Part shown: piece by piece, positions 23,039 through 35,689 of the stretch | Numbering within the stretch: position 1 is the first letter of the stretch | How the letters are laid out: every line of letters starts with the position of its first letter | Origin: Melastoma dodecandrum | Taxonomy: Eukaryota; Streptophyta; Magnoliopsida; Myrtales; Melastomataceae | Direction: 5' to 3' | Assembly (NCBI GenBank): GCA_029817715.1 | Contig: JARUPY010000356.1 | Coordinates: forward strand, 520,001-584,000 | DNA: 64,000 nucleotides | Program-made: the position numbers and the translations under genes | Notes under the pieces: generated by a model | The model's database searches: none | Told to the model about the DNA's origin: nothing | Seen by the model: the letters and a program-made list of their open reading frames with translations, nothing else

Positions 23039-23290
23039 GGTGAATCGAATCGCCTTCCTTTCCTCTTCTTCTTCCTCTTCGCCGAACTCCCCCTTCTTCC
23101 TTTTTCTTTCTAAGTCCTTTTGTGTGTGTGTGTTATGTGGGGGAAAGAGGACGAATTCCCCCCTTTCAAGAGGGATTCACCGCCTCAAATTCATCATGAG
23201 GCCCCTCATCCTCTTCCATTAGCAACTAGGGACCAAATTACCATCATTCTATTTTGGACTCCCCACATCATTATTTAAATAATATATTTG

Positions 23291-23304
23291 GTTGACTAGT
23301 CAAC
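23291..23304. promoter_or_regulatory. Double W-box palindrome
   Basis: GTTGACTAGTCAAC contains TTGACT on both strands, the WRKY-factor core. It lies beside an AT-rich TATA-like stretch (about 23270-23290) in the presumed U3. Confidence 0.5.
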
Positions 23305-25699
23305 TTGATCCCATGGCCACAATTCATCCTTGGAAGCTTTTGTCCATTTCATCAACGGTGGGTATTGGTTCAAGGGTCTCATAAGTGCCTATCCTCGGAT
23401 CCCCTCTGGACCCCCGTTGGGTCCCCTCTGGACGCCCTCTGGGCTCCCTCCGAGCCCCCGTTGGGTCCCCTCTGGGCCCCCTCTGGACTCCCTCCGAGCC
23501 CCCGTTGCTATCATCCATATAATGCTCACGCGTTGCCACTCGTCGCTCTAGGGTCGCCCCCGGGATATACCTATGGTACGTCTGTCCATTGTCCCTTGGG
23601 CGACACAGACACGCTCATCCGTCGCAAGGTGTCGCCCCTTGGGCAATGCGAGGGTCGATCTCCCCTCGCCCCCTGGGAGATATGGGGGTCGATCCTCCTC
23701 TGTCCTCACACTTGCCCGGGGTCGTCTATCCATCACCCCTTGGGCATGTTAGGGGGTCGATGGCTATCGCCCCCGGGGTCGGTGGCCGTGGACCCTTACC
23801 CGACCTACTCCGACCCTCCTCGTGTTCAATCTAGGACGAACCTTAATATTGTAACGCCCACTTCGGGCATTCGTCTTTCATCCTCTAACCCTTCGCGACA
23901 ACCCCGCTTTAATTCACATACCTTCATTTTTGGGCAGCCAAGGCATCCATCATTAGTTCGTCACATGTTTAAACATTCATACACTTAGATATACATCATT
24001 CATACTCAAAACTACTTAAGTCATTATCAATCATCCTCAAACTCATTATATATACATTAATTTCAAGAGTGTAAAATTTCGGGTCATTACACACTAAGCC
24101 ACAAAAGAAGAGGCGAATGAGGCGGTTATTGATTTTATAATAAGAAGGAGAGGTCGTAACAAGAAAAAGAAGAAAGGAAACAGAGAGAAAGGGGGGAAGA
24201 TATCAGAAGAGGAATAAAAACGGAAGGAGACAGAGAAAGGTGAATACGGTGGCGCCAAAGGTGGATCCGCGCATAAAATTTCGAGAAGAGAGCGGGCTGA
24301 AACGTCCAACTCGAGGTGACGTCGTGCGGAGACGAACGGAGCTTGAAGTCTTGTGTGGAGGAAGTGGAACGAGGTACGACCTTTATCTCTCAATCCTTCT
24401 TTTTATATTTTTAGGAAGTTGGTTTAAGAACTTGCCGCCTCAGTAGACTCGCCGTTATCATTTTGCTCTCAGATAATGTGCGATTGTCCTGTCCCTTGTA
24501 TTCTGAATTTGTGTCCGGTACTGTGGGGTGTGTGGGTGTCCAATAGTGAAAGAGAGTGGCGTTGGATAGTTTGGGGAAAAAGGGCAGAGTCGGGTCGGAG
24601 TGGGGAAGTCGTCCTTCTGATGAGAGGGGCACCACTCCGGTTGATGGTCAATACCGGCGACCTTACCTGTGTAACACCCCTGGTTGGATGGAAGTATCGG
24701 TGACGGTGGCTGAGTTTCAATGTATACTAGTGGATTGTTGGATTCTGTGGTGTGTACGTTTCACCCCTTTTTGTTCTCCCTCGTCCTCGTACTGTGACGT
24801 CTTATTGTTTGCTGCGGCTGTGAGTTCTGTCAGTGGGGTGCGTGGGTCTAGTTTAAGGTTGATTTTGTGTGACTCAGTGCCCGTGAATGTCTCTCATTGC
24901 TTAAGTCCTGGATGTCGGGAGGTGTAGATTTGACTCAAAACTGAAGGGAAACTATGTTCTGAACTGATCGGAAATAGAGCCGAGCTCTGCCCCGGGGTGA
25001 GGAAGCCTTTCCCGTACTGGAATGGCGCCACTTGGACGACGGGGGAGCCGGTTGTTCTGTTCTGTTCCTGTACCTGGACGATTTCGTGAGACAATGAGAG
25101 TAGTTGGGCTTCGAAGGACTTTGGATAGTGCCGTGAAGGGGTGGCCATCTACCCTTCTCCGTTTGAAAGAGCAACGTTCATAATCTTCCGGTTGCTGGTC
25201 CTGATTATCAAATGTCCGTCGCTTACCTTGGGGGTGGAACAATGATGTTGGGAAATTCCTTAATCAATGGCTGCCCCTTTTATGGTTTGAATTTGGGGGC
25301 GGCATTTACAATAGGAAGGAAATTGGGACTCTGTGACCACAGAATTGAAAACAATGACAATGTCTGCAATTGAATATTTGATAGATTATTTTGTCTCATT
25401 ATGTTGTAAATTGGGTCTCGGGTTATTCTTTAAATATTTGGGAAAGTTGAGTCTGGGTTCTCTGTATGGTCGGAAACAAGGGGGTTTGGATGACGGAATT
25501 CGACCCTGGACACTTTCGTGATCAGCCCTATGGGCGGAAAGAGTGAGGCGGACATCGGTCTGGAAAGAAACAGGAATGGTGAAGTATTTGTTGTTCAAAG
25601 AATAATGGGTTGTACTTACTTTAATTGATTAATGTTATTTATGTTTTGCACAGGAAATTTTGGTAAGTTTTCTTATTCTTAAAATCTTAGGATCTTTCA

Positions 25700-26364
25700 C
25701 TCGGTGCCCGATGGGGCTGTGGGCGATGGCCGCTGCCTAGGGGGCGAGGGCTGTCGACCCTGGTACGCCCGGAACTCAATCCGTGAAGAGAGAGAAACGC
25801 CCAAGGGGTCGGCAGGGTAGAGAGAGAAACCCGAACACGGGTGCCCCTCGGTGGGCGATAGATGGGCGACCCTTGGGTGATGAAGTGGGCGACCCGCGGG
25901 CGATAGTAGGGGCGATGCGTGGGCGATGGAGGGGCGACGGACGCCGCCCCAGGGCATGCCCACGACGCTCCGAGGGTCCGCCCCGGGGGTCGATTCGGCC
26001 GAAAATTGGCCCGACCCGGAATCGAAATTAGATGCCTCGGGGTCTTAAGGAGATCATTAGGAAGTCATCCGTATGTATCGGATTTTTAAGATGGCGCTTA
26101 GATCTTAAGATAACCGCGGGAGAAGCGGTAGTGGAAAGAGTGGTATGGGAGGGGGATCGGTCGACCCCCTCTACGCCCAAAGGGGGCCCCCTTCGCCCAA
26201 GGGGGAGGGGGGGGACCCCCTCGCTTAAGAAGACGGAACCCCCTCCGTGGAAGAAAAAAAAAAGGGGAGACCCCCCTCCGCCAAAGGGGGGAGATGACGG
26301 GGCAATTAGTGCCCACGTGGAAGGGGAGGCTTAGGTGGCCTTAGGAGCCTCTCTCCCCTTAATC
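25700..26364 (+). repeat. Plus-strand LTR remnant of A2/F-like type
   Basis: Reverse complement of parts of the A2 LTR tail: the Cys/Arg-free GGGCGAC-rich repeats, the phrase around 26000-26040 equals the complement of 62995-63045. It ends at the copia target site. No gene. Confidence 0.6.
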
Positions 26365-26369
26365 TTAAT

Positions 26370-27935
26370 TGTTAGTGCGTGCACGTATGTGCCAAGACAC
26401 TTTGTAATATATGTGAATAGTTGTTAATAAAGGCAAGTATTTACTGTTTATTAATTACATTTCTTCTCGTAATTAACTTTACGGTAAAGTCCCATAGATT
26501 GATTATTTATCAATCTAAAATTGTCCTTGATCGGATAGATGTTTAATCGGATAGATGTTTAGATGGGACATAAACATCTAGATCAACGCCAACTATAACT
26601 TAGGTCGAGTTAGACCAATGGATGCATGTTCAAGTTATACTCGGGGGTGCCTAAGTTTAGGGTACACTGGACATGACCCGTTTATAGAGAATACCACATA
26701 TTAAGTGTCATTGGTCACTTTTCTTGTTGAACGAGTGTAACTGATATCCTGACTTGAGACCTCCATTTATTCTATACGTGTAGTTGTTCACTTTGATGCC
26801 GTTAAAAGCAGTCTTTAATCGGATTGTGAGTAATACGGTTATTGGGTGTGCAGCGAAGCGTAGAGAGGATAGTGTTGAGTCAATATAGGATTCATCGCTC
26901 TCTTGGATTATAAAGTTGACATCCTGGCCTCTTGATTGAGATATTAGTGATTTTAGACACGTGGCCATGGATGAATGTTTATCATTCGAGTTACGATCTA
27001 TTATATCTCAGAAATCAAGTAAAATGATTAATTCAGTGATGACACATAATGCACTGAATTAATCAGGATGTCGGTGAGATGAAGAGATTGAATTACACAG
27101 AAATCGGTTCAATGCGGTTTTGGTTCATTACCAATATTCTATTACGTTGGGTGACTGAAAACTGTTGCTGGACGGTTACCTCGGTCTATGTATGGATATA
27201 TATTGCCTTCGTATATGAAACCTAGAGGATCCGCACGTAAACACGGACATTGTTATTTAATTCTAATGGATATTAGAATTATAAATTTTCAGAATTAGAA
27301 TTTGTTGGATTACAAATTTATTCTGAAATATCGGAAGTAATAAATCCTAGTGTTGGATTTCAGTTGATCAAATATGTCTAAGTTGTATTATATTATTATA
27401 TTATATATCATTTTTTACAAGCTACGTGGCTAAACCTATTTGGCTACTCCAAACCTAATTGTAGCATTGCTACGTGGGTAAGCTAACTTTAGTACGTGCA
27501 ATTTGGAGATTAAAAGAAATTATTTAATGTAACTGATTTGACAATGGCGGTAGAAAACTCACAATATAAAGTTTGTCCGTGATTCAATTGTGGGATTGAT
27601 ATACCAAGAGAGAAAACGGACACGGACAGAAAAATTAAAAAAAAGGAAATAGGTAGAGAGACACGGAAGGAAATCCTAGTCCAGGGCTTCCGAAAGAATA
27701 CAGCAGAAAGAATTCCGAGGGCTAGCACCGTAGCGAATTCGAGTGTTCGTGTTTCGTGTGCGTTGATATTTCTAGAGGAGTCACGTTTGGGACTCTTGAA
27801 GTTTGCATCCGCAACAACGAGGTATGTTTTATTTAATGTTACTATTCGATTTATACGTATCACATAGATCCGGGTTATGTTTCGAATAGTATTGTTCGAA
27901 ACGAGCTTCCGCTGCGCCTGGTGAGAAACTCAACA
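26370..27935 (+). repeat. Copia LTR 1 (left)
   Basis: 1566 bp. Private feature: the ATCGGATAGATGTTTA phrase is duplicated near 26532-26562. Confidence 0.95.
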
Positions 27936-27936
27936 G

Positions 27937-27948
27937 TGGTATCCGAGC
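27937..27948 (+). other. Copia primer binding site, unit 1
   Basis: TGGTATCCGAGC, one mismatch from the initiator-Met tRNA complement, one base after the LTR. Confidence 0.88.
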
Positions 27949-29061
27949 TTATTTGTGATCGTATCGTATAAATTGATATTTTATTTTAACAAAAATTTAA
28001 TTGAATGATTATGATATTCCTTGCTGTGCCCACGAAACAATGCAAGAATCCAAGTGAAAAGCAATAAACTTTGATGAGAACGACTTGATGTGCGAATCTT
28101 ATCATTGATTAAGATTGCTTAGTAAAGTTTCCTAATTGTAAATATAATTGTAAGAGAAATAAAATTGCTTACGCTTATGAGAACTATAAGGGAACTTTAA
28201 TTCGGCCATGACAAATAAAAGGACTCAAAGTAGTTTAACTCTGTTAATAGAGTTGGCTTGGAATTAAGACTCAAAACCTACTTCGGCCGAAGTTTTGAAT
28301 TAAAATCAATAGGGTTCAATTTATAAAGAGAATTAGTATGGGGCCGAGTCTTCCGTGACCCATAATTTGAAATGCCAAAAGCATTTATCAATTTAAGTAG
28401 CCGAGGATTAAAAGGCCACAAACGATTTAATTGACAATTTGGGTCCAATAGCATCAAATTATTTTGGCCCGTAGCTAATAACTATTAGCCCAATTTAACA
28501 GGGCTTAGAAAATAAAATGGACTTGAATAAAATAATAATAATAAAAACTAAGCCCATAAATATATTGGTGAGACAACTAATCAAAATCCCCTAAATATTA
28601 AGTCAAGTTTTATTTGCCCTCCATCAATAATAATGAAAATAGTCGACGTACTTCGTGAATCGGTACAGCTCAGTTGTGGGCTCGCGTTAGTACAGTTGTA
28701 GTTTTTCATAATTTATTGATGGGTTGACTTAACTCAGATTAATTGATTTGTTAGCTCAGCTAAGGTCAATTGATTTGATAGGCGAGGGGTTTAAGAAAAT
28801 ATTAACCCAAGTTAAGAACACCGAGGGTCACATGGATTTGTGACTGGCGAGTAGTGCCTACTTAACGACTATGGTGTGTAGGTACAGCTCAGTTGTGTGC
28901 ACACTATAGGATTTGAGTATTCGGTCCCACTAGGAATTATTACCAACTAATTCTCGAGCTTAATAGTGGGGGCTATTAGGTTTGAATAAAATAGTGGGAG
29001 TTTATAAAAGTCCTTTATATAACTATTCACAAATAATGATTTAAAATTTTATTTGTTGTAG
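27949..29061 (+). other. Copia 5' leader, unit 1
   Basis: Untranslated leader before gag. A 17-base phrase, GGTACAGCTCAGTTGTG, occurs twice (28662-28678 and 28881-28897). No coding frame is evident. Confidence 0.7.
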
Positions 29062-29922
29062 ATGTCGACAAACCTATCGCTGCGAAGTATTTTGGAGAAA
29101 GAAAATATCCTCCAAGGACCAAATTACCTGGACTGGTATCGGAAGCTCAAGATTGTACTGAAACAAGAGAGAAAGTTTCATGTACTAGATACTGAGCCAC
29201 CAGTTGTGCCCACAGCAGACACTTCTGAAACAGATCGGATAATTTATGATCAATATGTGGAAGATGCTATTGACGTGCAATGTCTCATGCTATCTGCAAT
29301 GTCTCCAGAGTTGCAGAAGCAGCATGAAAATATGAGCGCTAGGGATATTGATATCCATTTGCGCGAGCTCTTCCAAGAAAGTGCACGGACTGAGAGATTT
29401 GAAATCTCTCGAGCGTTTTTCGGGATGAAATTGCAGGAAGGAAACCCTGTCGGGCCTCATGTACTCAAGATGATAGGGTACATAGAGAAGCTCGCAAGTT
29501 TGGGCTCCAAGATGGATACTCATTTGGCTGTTGATGCCATTTTGTGTTCCCTGCCTCCATCGTTCGCTCCGTTCGTAATGAACTTTAATATGAACAACAT
29601 GGGGAAGAGTCTTGCCGATCTGTTGACCATGCTCAAGACAGCAGAGAAAGACATGAAACAGAAGACTGTTTCAAATGCAATGTTGGTGAGAAATACCAAC
29701 AAGAGAATGAGCAAGGGGAAGTTCAACCCCAAGGTCAAGAAATCAAAGATGTCTGCTTACCCGGGCCAAAAGCCCAAAGTGAAGAAAGGCCAACATATTC
29801 CCCAATCTGATGAAAAGGAAGCTATATGCTTTCATTGTGGCAAGAAAGGCCACGGAAGAAGAATTGCTACCTCTTTCAAAAGAAAAATACCAGTGGGGCA
29901 GGTGCTTCAGGTGTTTTTATGA
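29062..29922 (+). pseudogene. gag: Copia Gag, unit 1 (frameshifted at zinc knuckle)
   Basis: Starts with ATG; 286 codons. The N-terminus (SLRSILEKENI, then a DWYRKL motif) is typical of the copia Gag family (UBN2/retrotran_gag_2). A basic region follows, then a CCHC knuckle starting CFHCGKKGH. The closing part of the knuckle is read only in the next frame, because a base appears lost right after the knuckle His codon at about 29853. The gag frame then runs on without meaning to 29922. Unit 2 has the same defect, so it predates the duplication. Gag would form the particle and bind RNA. Confidence 0.88.
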
Positions 29923-31175
29923 TTGAATGTAATTTTTCTATTTCATCCTCATGGGTCCTAGATTCAGGATGTAGTTCTCATATCTGTGTGGACCTACAGG
30001 GACTAAATGAATGCAGACGGTTGTCCAAGGGCGAGATGGACCTACGAGTGGCTAATGGCACAAGAGTAGCTGTATTAGCTGTAGGAACTTATAAAATAAG
30101 TTTGCCCAGTGGACTAGTTTTGAAACTAGAAAACTGTTGTTATGTTCCAAGTTTTTCTAAGAACATCATCTCGGTGTCCAGTTTAGACACTAAAGGTTTT
30201 GTTTTTGAATTTAAGGACAAGAAGTGTTCCTTTTATCTAGATGATGTTTTCTATGGATATGGATCTTTAAACAATGGTTTGTATGTTTTAAACTTACATG
30301 AGCCGGTACATTGCATCGAGAATAAGAAACAGAAATCGTATGACTCAAACCTAACTTACCTTTGGCATTGTAGACTTGGTCATATAAACGAGAAGCGCAT
30401 TGCTAAGTTACTCAATGATGGGTATTTGGATTCATTTGAATTAGAATCCATAGATACATGCGAAGCTTGTTTACAAGGAAAGATGACCAAGAAATCTTTT
30501 TCCAAGATTGGAGAAAGAGCGAATGAACTACTAGAACTCATACATAGTGATGTGTGTGGACCATTGTCAGTTCAGGCCAGAGGAGCTTATATCTACTTCA
30601 TGACTTTTATTGATGATTTTAGCAGATATGGATATATCTATTTAATGCGCCAAAAGTCAGAAACTCTTGAAAAGTTTAATGAGTTTAAGAATGAAGTAGA
30701 AAACCAACTTGACAATAAGATTAATATCCTTCGAAGTGATCGAGGGGGCGAGTATCTTAGTCAAGAATTCATTGATTACCTCAAGGAGTGTGGCATAATT
30801 TCACAACTCACACCTCCTCGAACGCCAGAGTGGAATGGTGTTTCAGAAAGGAGAAACCGCACACTGATGGATATGGTTAGATCAATGATGAGTCATGCAA
30901 GTCTTCCATTATCATTTTGGGGCTATGCCTTGGAAACGGCAGTATACATGCTTAACCGAGTTCCAACCAAAGTTGTAGATAAGACACCATATGAGTTGTG
31001 GTTTGGGAAGAAACCAAACCTGTCTTATCTCAAAGTATGGGGTTGCGATGCTTATGTAAAGAACGATAGTTCTGATAAGCTTGCAGCAAGATCCATCCCA
31101 AAGGAACAAAAGGATATTATTTTTATCTTCCAAGTGAGCACAAAGTTATTATTGCTCGATATGCTACCTTTTTAG
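29826..31175 (+). pseudogene. pol: Copia protease and integrase, unit 1
   Basis: Continues gag in another frame. The protease active-site motif DSGCSSH lies near the start (family norm DSGASxH). Integrase has the HHCC zinc site (HCRLGH ... CEACLQGK), the core Asp residues in HSDVCGP and LRSDRGGE, and the Glu in WNGVSERRN. This order before RT defines Ty1/copia. Near 31095 a small deletion, shared with unit 2, removes residues before the GYYFY-type stretch and shifts the frame, giving a false stop at 31175. Confidence 0.9.
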
Positions 31176-31891
31176 AAAGAGAGTTTATTTCTAAAAGGGG
31201 TAGTGGGAGTAAAATAAGTCTGGAAGAAATTTCAGACACTACAGACAAGTTGGAAAATGAACAGTTTGATATGGAGATAGTACCACAAGTACAAGTGACT
31301 CTATTACCAGAACCTATTCAAGAAACGCAAGATATACGTAAGTCTACGAGAGTACATCGAGAACCCGAGAGATATGGGTGGATTATAACACAACATGAGG
31401 ATGTACTACTCGTCGAGAACGACGAACCGTTGACTTATGAGGAAGCAGTTGCTTCAATAGATTCCGAGAAATGGCTAGATGCTATGAATTCCGAAATGGA
31501 CTCCATGTATACCAACCAAGTTTGGGAGTTAGTAGATGCACCAATTGGGATAAAACCTATTGGATACAAGTGGGTCTTCAAGAAGAAGATCGACATGGAT
31601 GGGAATGTTAATACCTTTAAAGCAAGGCTAGTGGCAAAAGGTTTCACTCAACGTCAAGAGATCGACTATGATGAAACATTTTCGCCAGTTGCAATGCTGA
31701 AGTCTATTCGGATTTTACTTGCTATTGCAGCTTACAAGGATTACGAGATCTGGCAAATGGACGTTAAAACTGCTTTCTTAAACGGAAAGCTAGAGGAGGA
31801 AGTGTACATGGTACAACCTCCTGGTTTTATAACATCCGAGAATACAGATAAAGTATGTAAGCTGAAGAGATCCATTTATGGATTAAAGTAA
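31134..31891 (+). pseudogene. pol: Copia RT, N-terminal part, unit 1
   Basis: Open frame including the linker and the first RT blocks (KWVFKKKIDMDGN, ARLVAKGFTQR, QMDVKTAFLNG). It ends at TAA 31889-31891, where unit 2 has CAA in the same position, so this nonsense change is private to unit 1. Confidence 0.9.
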
Positions 31892-32731
31892 GCTTCTCGA
31901 AGCTGGAACATAAGATTTGATGAAGTGGTTAAGGATTTTGGTTTAATCAAGAATCCAGATGAACCTTGCGTTTACAAGAAGGTTAGTGGGAGCAGTATTA
32001 TCCTCCTAATACTGTATGTTGACGATATACTTCTTGTTGGAAATGATAAGTTCAGCCTAGAATCTACTAAAGATTGGCTGAATAAATGTTTTGCAATGAA
32101 GGATCTTGTGGAAGCAACTTATATCTTAGGTATTAGAATATACCGAGATCGACAAAGAAGACTGCTAGGGCTAAGTCAAAGTACATATATTGACAAGGTA
32201 CTAAAGAGATTCAATATGCAAGATTCTAAGAGAGGATTCTTGCCTATGTCACATGGTATACAACTCTCCAAGGCGATGTGTCCACAGACACTAGAGGAGA
32301 GAAAGAGAATGGGTAACATACCATATGCTTCGGCTATTGGATCCATTATGTATGGCATGATATGTACAAGACCTGATGTATCGTATGCTTTGAGCATGAC
32401 AAGTAGTTATCAGGGTGATCCTGGAGAGGGTCATTGGACAGTAGTCAAAACTATCCTCAAGTATCTAAGAAGAACAAAAGATATGTTCTTGGTCTATGGA
32501 GGAGATGAGGAATTGGTTGTCAGAGGGTATACTGACGCCAGTTTCCAGACAGATCGTGATGATCTGAAATCGCAGCTGGGTTATGTATTTTGTCTAAATG
32601 GAGCAGCTGTTTGCTGGAAAAGTTCAAAGCAAGAAACAGTTACGGATTCTGCAGCAGAGTCCGAGTACATAGCAGCTTCAGAAGCGTCAAAAGAAGCTAT
32701 TTGGATCAATAATTTTATGACAGAACTTTAA
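31892..32731 (+). pseudogene. pol: Copia RT C-terminal part and RNase H, unit 1
   Basis: Same frame as the preceding piece. Contains the catalytic YVDD box (LILYVDDILLVGND) and RNase H motifs (YTDASF, ESEYIAASEA). TAA at 32729-32731 is shared with unit 2. Confidence 0.9.
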
Positions 32732-32965
32732 GTGGTTCCTAGTAGTCATGGTCCAATGCTACTATACTGTGACAACAATGCTGCCATAGCACAGGCAAAG
32801 GAACCAAGGTCTCACCAGCGATCTAAGCATGTACTGCGGAAATATCACATCCTCGGAGAAATAGTTCAGAGGAGTGATGTGTTGGTAAGTAAAGTAGATA
32901 CTAGCGAGAATATCGCATATCCACTCATAAGGCCTTACCTTAGCAGAAACATGAGTCCCATGTGA
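32732..32965 (+). pseudogene. pol: Copia RNase H C-terminal tail, unit 1
   Basis: In frame after the shared TAA: LLYCDNNAAIAQAKEP and the SKHVLRKYH motif are the end of copia RNase H. The last residues are scrambled by a small indel compared with unit 2. Confidence 0.85.
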
Positions 32966-33006
32966 GGGGCCTAGGACTGAGAGTTCATAGTGCTTGGCAA
33001 TAGTGC

Positions 33007-33017
33007 AAGTGGGAGAT
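33007..33017 (+). promoter_or_regulatory. Copia polypurine tract, unit 1
   Basis: AAGTGGGAGAT immediately before the TG of the middle LTR. Confidence 0.85.
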
Positions 33018-34563
33018 TGTTAGTGCGTGCACGTATGTGCCAAGACACTTTGTAATAAATGTGAATAGTTGTTAATAAAGGCAAGTATTTACTGTTTATT
33101 AATTACATTTCTGCTCGTAATTAACTTTACGGTAAAGTCCCATAGATCGATTATTTATCTAAAATTGTCCTTGATCGGATAGATGTTTAGATGGGACATA
33201 AACATCTAGATCAACGCCGAGTATAACTTAGGTCGAGTTAGACCAAGGGATGCATGTTCAAGTTATACTCGGGGGTGCCTAAGTTTAGGGTACACTGGAC
33301 ATGACCCGTTTATAGAGAATACCACATATTAAGTGTCATTGGTCACTTCTCTTGTTGAACGAGTGTAACTGATGTCCTGACTTGAGACCTCCATTTATTC
33401 TATACGTGTAGTTGTTCACTTTGATGCCGTTAAAAGCAGTCTTTAATCGGATTGTGAGTAATACGGTTATTGGGTGTGCAGCGAAGCGTAGAGATGATAG
33501 TGTTGAGTCAATATAGGATTCATCGCTCTCTTGGATTAGAGAGTTGACATCTTGGCCTCTTGATTGAGATATTAGTGATTTTAGACACGTGGCCATGGAT
33601 GAATGTTTATCATTCGAGTTACGATCTATTATATCTCAGAAATCAAGTAAAATGATTAATTCAGTGATGACACATAATGCACTGAATTAATCAGGATGTC
33701 GGTGAGATGAAGAGATTGAATTACACAGAAATCGGTTCAATGCGGTTTTGGTTCATTACCAATATTCTATTACGTTGGGTGACTGAAAACTGTTGCTGGA
33801 CGGTTACCTCGGTCTATGTATGGATATATATTGCCTTCGTATATGAAACCTAGAGGATCCGCACGTAAACACGGACATTGTTATTTAATTCTAATGGATA
33901 TTAGAATTATAAATTTTCAGAATTAGAATTTGTTGGATTACAAATTTATTCTGAAATATCGGAAGTAATAAATCCTAGTGTTGGATTTCAGTTGATCAAA
34001 TATGTCTAAGTTGTATTATATTATTATATTATATATCATTTTTTACAAGCTACGTGGCTAAACCTATTTGGCTACTCCAAACCTAATTGTAGCATTGCTA
34101 CGTGGGTAAGCTAACTTTAGTACGTGCAATTTGGAGATTAAAAGAAATTATTTAATGTAACTGATTTGACAATGGCGGTAGAAAACTCACAATATAAAGT
34201 TTGTCCGTGATTCAATTGTGGGATTGATATACCAAGAGAGAAAACGGACACGGACAGAAAAATTAAAAAAAAGGAAATAGGTAGAGAGACACGGAAGGAA
34301 ATCCTAGTCCAGGGCTTCCGAAAGAATACAGCAGAAAGAATTCCGAGGGCTAGCACCGTAGCGAATTCGAGTGTTCGTGTTTCGTGTGCGTTGATATTTC
34401 TAGAGGAGTCACGTTTGGGACTCTTGAAGTTTGCATCCGCAACAACGAGGTATGTTTTATTTAATGTTACTATTCGATTTATACGTATCACATAGATCCG
34501 GGTTATGTTTCGAATAGTATTGTTCGAAACGAGCTTCCGCTGCGCCTGGTGAGAAACTCAACA
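33018..34563 (+). repeat. Copia LTR 2 (middle, recombinant)
   Basis: 1546 bp. Shares with LTR 3: CTGCTCG (33111), GCCGAG (about 33220), and TTAGAGAG (33537-33544). Shares with LTR 1 against LTR 3: TTAGACACGTGG (33581-33592) and all later diagnostic bases. The switch lies between about 33542 and 33584. Confidence 0.93.
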
Positions 34564-34564
34564 G

Positions 34565-34576
34565 TGGTATCCGAGC
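34565..34576 (+). other. Copia primer binding site, unit 2
   Basis: TGGTATCCGAGC, identical to unit 1. Confidence 0.88.
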
Positions 34577-35689
34577 TTATTTGTGATCGTATCGTATAAA
34601 TTGATATTTTATTTTAACAAAAATTTAATTGAATGATTATGATATTCCTTGCTGTGCCCACGAAACAATGCAAGAATCCAAGTGAAAAGCAATAAACTTT
34701 GATGAGAACGACTTGATGTGCGAATCTTATCATTGATTAAGATTGCTTAGTAAAGTTTCCTAATTGTAAATATAATTGTAAGAGAAATAAAATTGCTTAC
34801 GCTTATGAGAACTATAAGGGAACTTTAATTCGGCCATGACAAATAAAAGGACTCAAAGTAGTTTAACTCTGTTAATAGAGTTGGCTTGGAATTAAGACTC
34901 AAAACCTACTTCGGCCGAAGTTTTGAATTAAAATCAATAGGGTTCAATTTATAAAGAGAATTAGTATGGGGCCGAGTCTTCCGTGACCCATAATTTGAAA
35001 TGCCAAAAGCATTTATCAATTTAAGTAGCCGAGGATTAAAAGGCTACAAACGATTTAATTGACAATTTGGGTTCAATAGCATCAAATTATTTTGGCCCGT
35101 AGCTAATAACTATTAGCCCAATTTAACAGGGCTTAGAAAATAAAATGGACTTGAATAAAATAATAATAATAAAAACTAAGCCCATAAATATATTGGTGAG
35201 ACAACTAATCAAAATCCCCTAAATATTAAGTCAAGTTTTATTTGCCCTCCATCAATAATAATGAAAATAGTCGACGTACTTCGTGAGTCGGTACAGCTCA
35301 GTTGTGGGCTCGCGTTAGTACAGTTGTAGTTTTTCATAATTTATTGATGGGTTGACTTAACTCAGATTAATTGATTGGTTAGCTCAGCTAAGGTCAATTG
35401 ATTTGATGGGCGAGGGGTTTAAGAAAATATTAACCCAAGTTAAGAACACCGAGGGTCACATGGATTTGTGACTGGCGAGTAGTGCCTACTTAACGACTAT
35501 GGTGTGTAGGTATAGCTCAGTTGTGTGCATACTATAGGATTTGAGTATTCGGTCCCGCTAGGAATTATTGCCAACTAATTCTCGAGCTTAATAGTGGGGG
35601 CTATTAGGTTTGAATAAAATAGTGGGAGTTTATAAAAGTCCTTTATATAACTATTCACAAATAATGATTTAAAATTTTATTTGTTGTAG
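34577..35689 (+). other. Copia 5' leader, unit 2
   Basis: Almost identical to the unit 1 leader, with a few substitutions. One of the two 17-base phrases has a single change (GGTATAGCTC near 35511). Confidence 0.7.

Larger units (their letters stand above)
21830..24091 (-). mobile_element. Family B (Tekay-type) solo LTR, TSD CACTA
   Basis: TGAAAGGATCG to GGGTCATTACA, 2262 bp, with CACTA on both sides (21825-21829 and 24092-24096). No internal region is attached, so it arose by LTR-LTR recombination. It lacks about 65 bp of an intron hairpin repeat compared with 41544-43875. Confidence 0.93.
21478..25699 (+). repeat. Plus-strand LTR E1 (interrupted)
   Basis: Begins TGTAACGACCCGAG and ends GGATCTTTCA. 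Without the B solo LTR at 21830-24091 and one CACTA it is about 1.95 kb. The rejoined sequence around the insertion matches 47590-47640 in E2 (ATTAAAGGACACTA). At 24258-24373 it has a diverged form of the conserved small frame (KVDPR...GDVVRRRTELEVLCGG), followed by AG-GTACG. An acceptor-like TTTTGCACAG lies at about 25644-25653, giving a possible 1280-bp intron. No target duplication was found. Confidence 0.6.

Noticed and set aside
24092..24107. CACTAAGCC looks like the end of a CACTA-type DNA transposon
   Set aside because: CACTA is present on both sides of a solo LTR with proper TG...CA ends, so it is a target duplication. No inverted TAGTG partner is seen.
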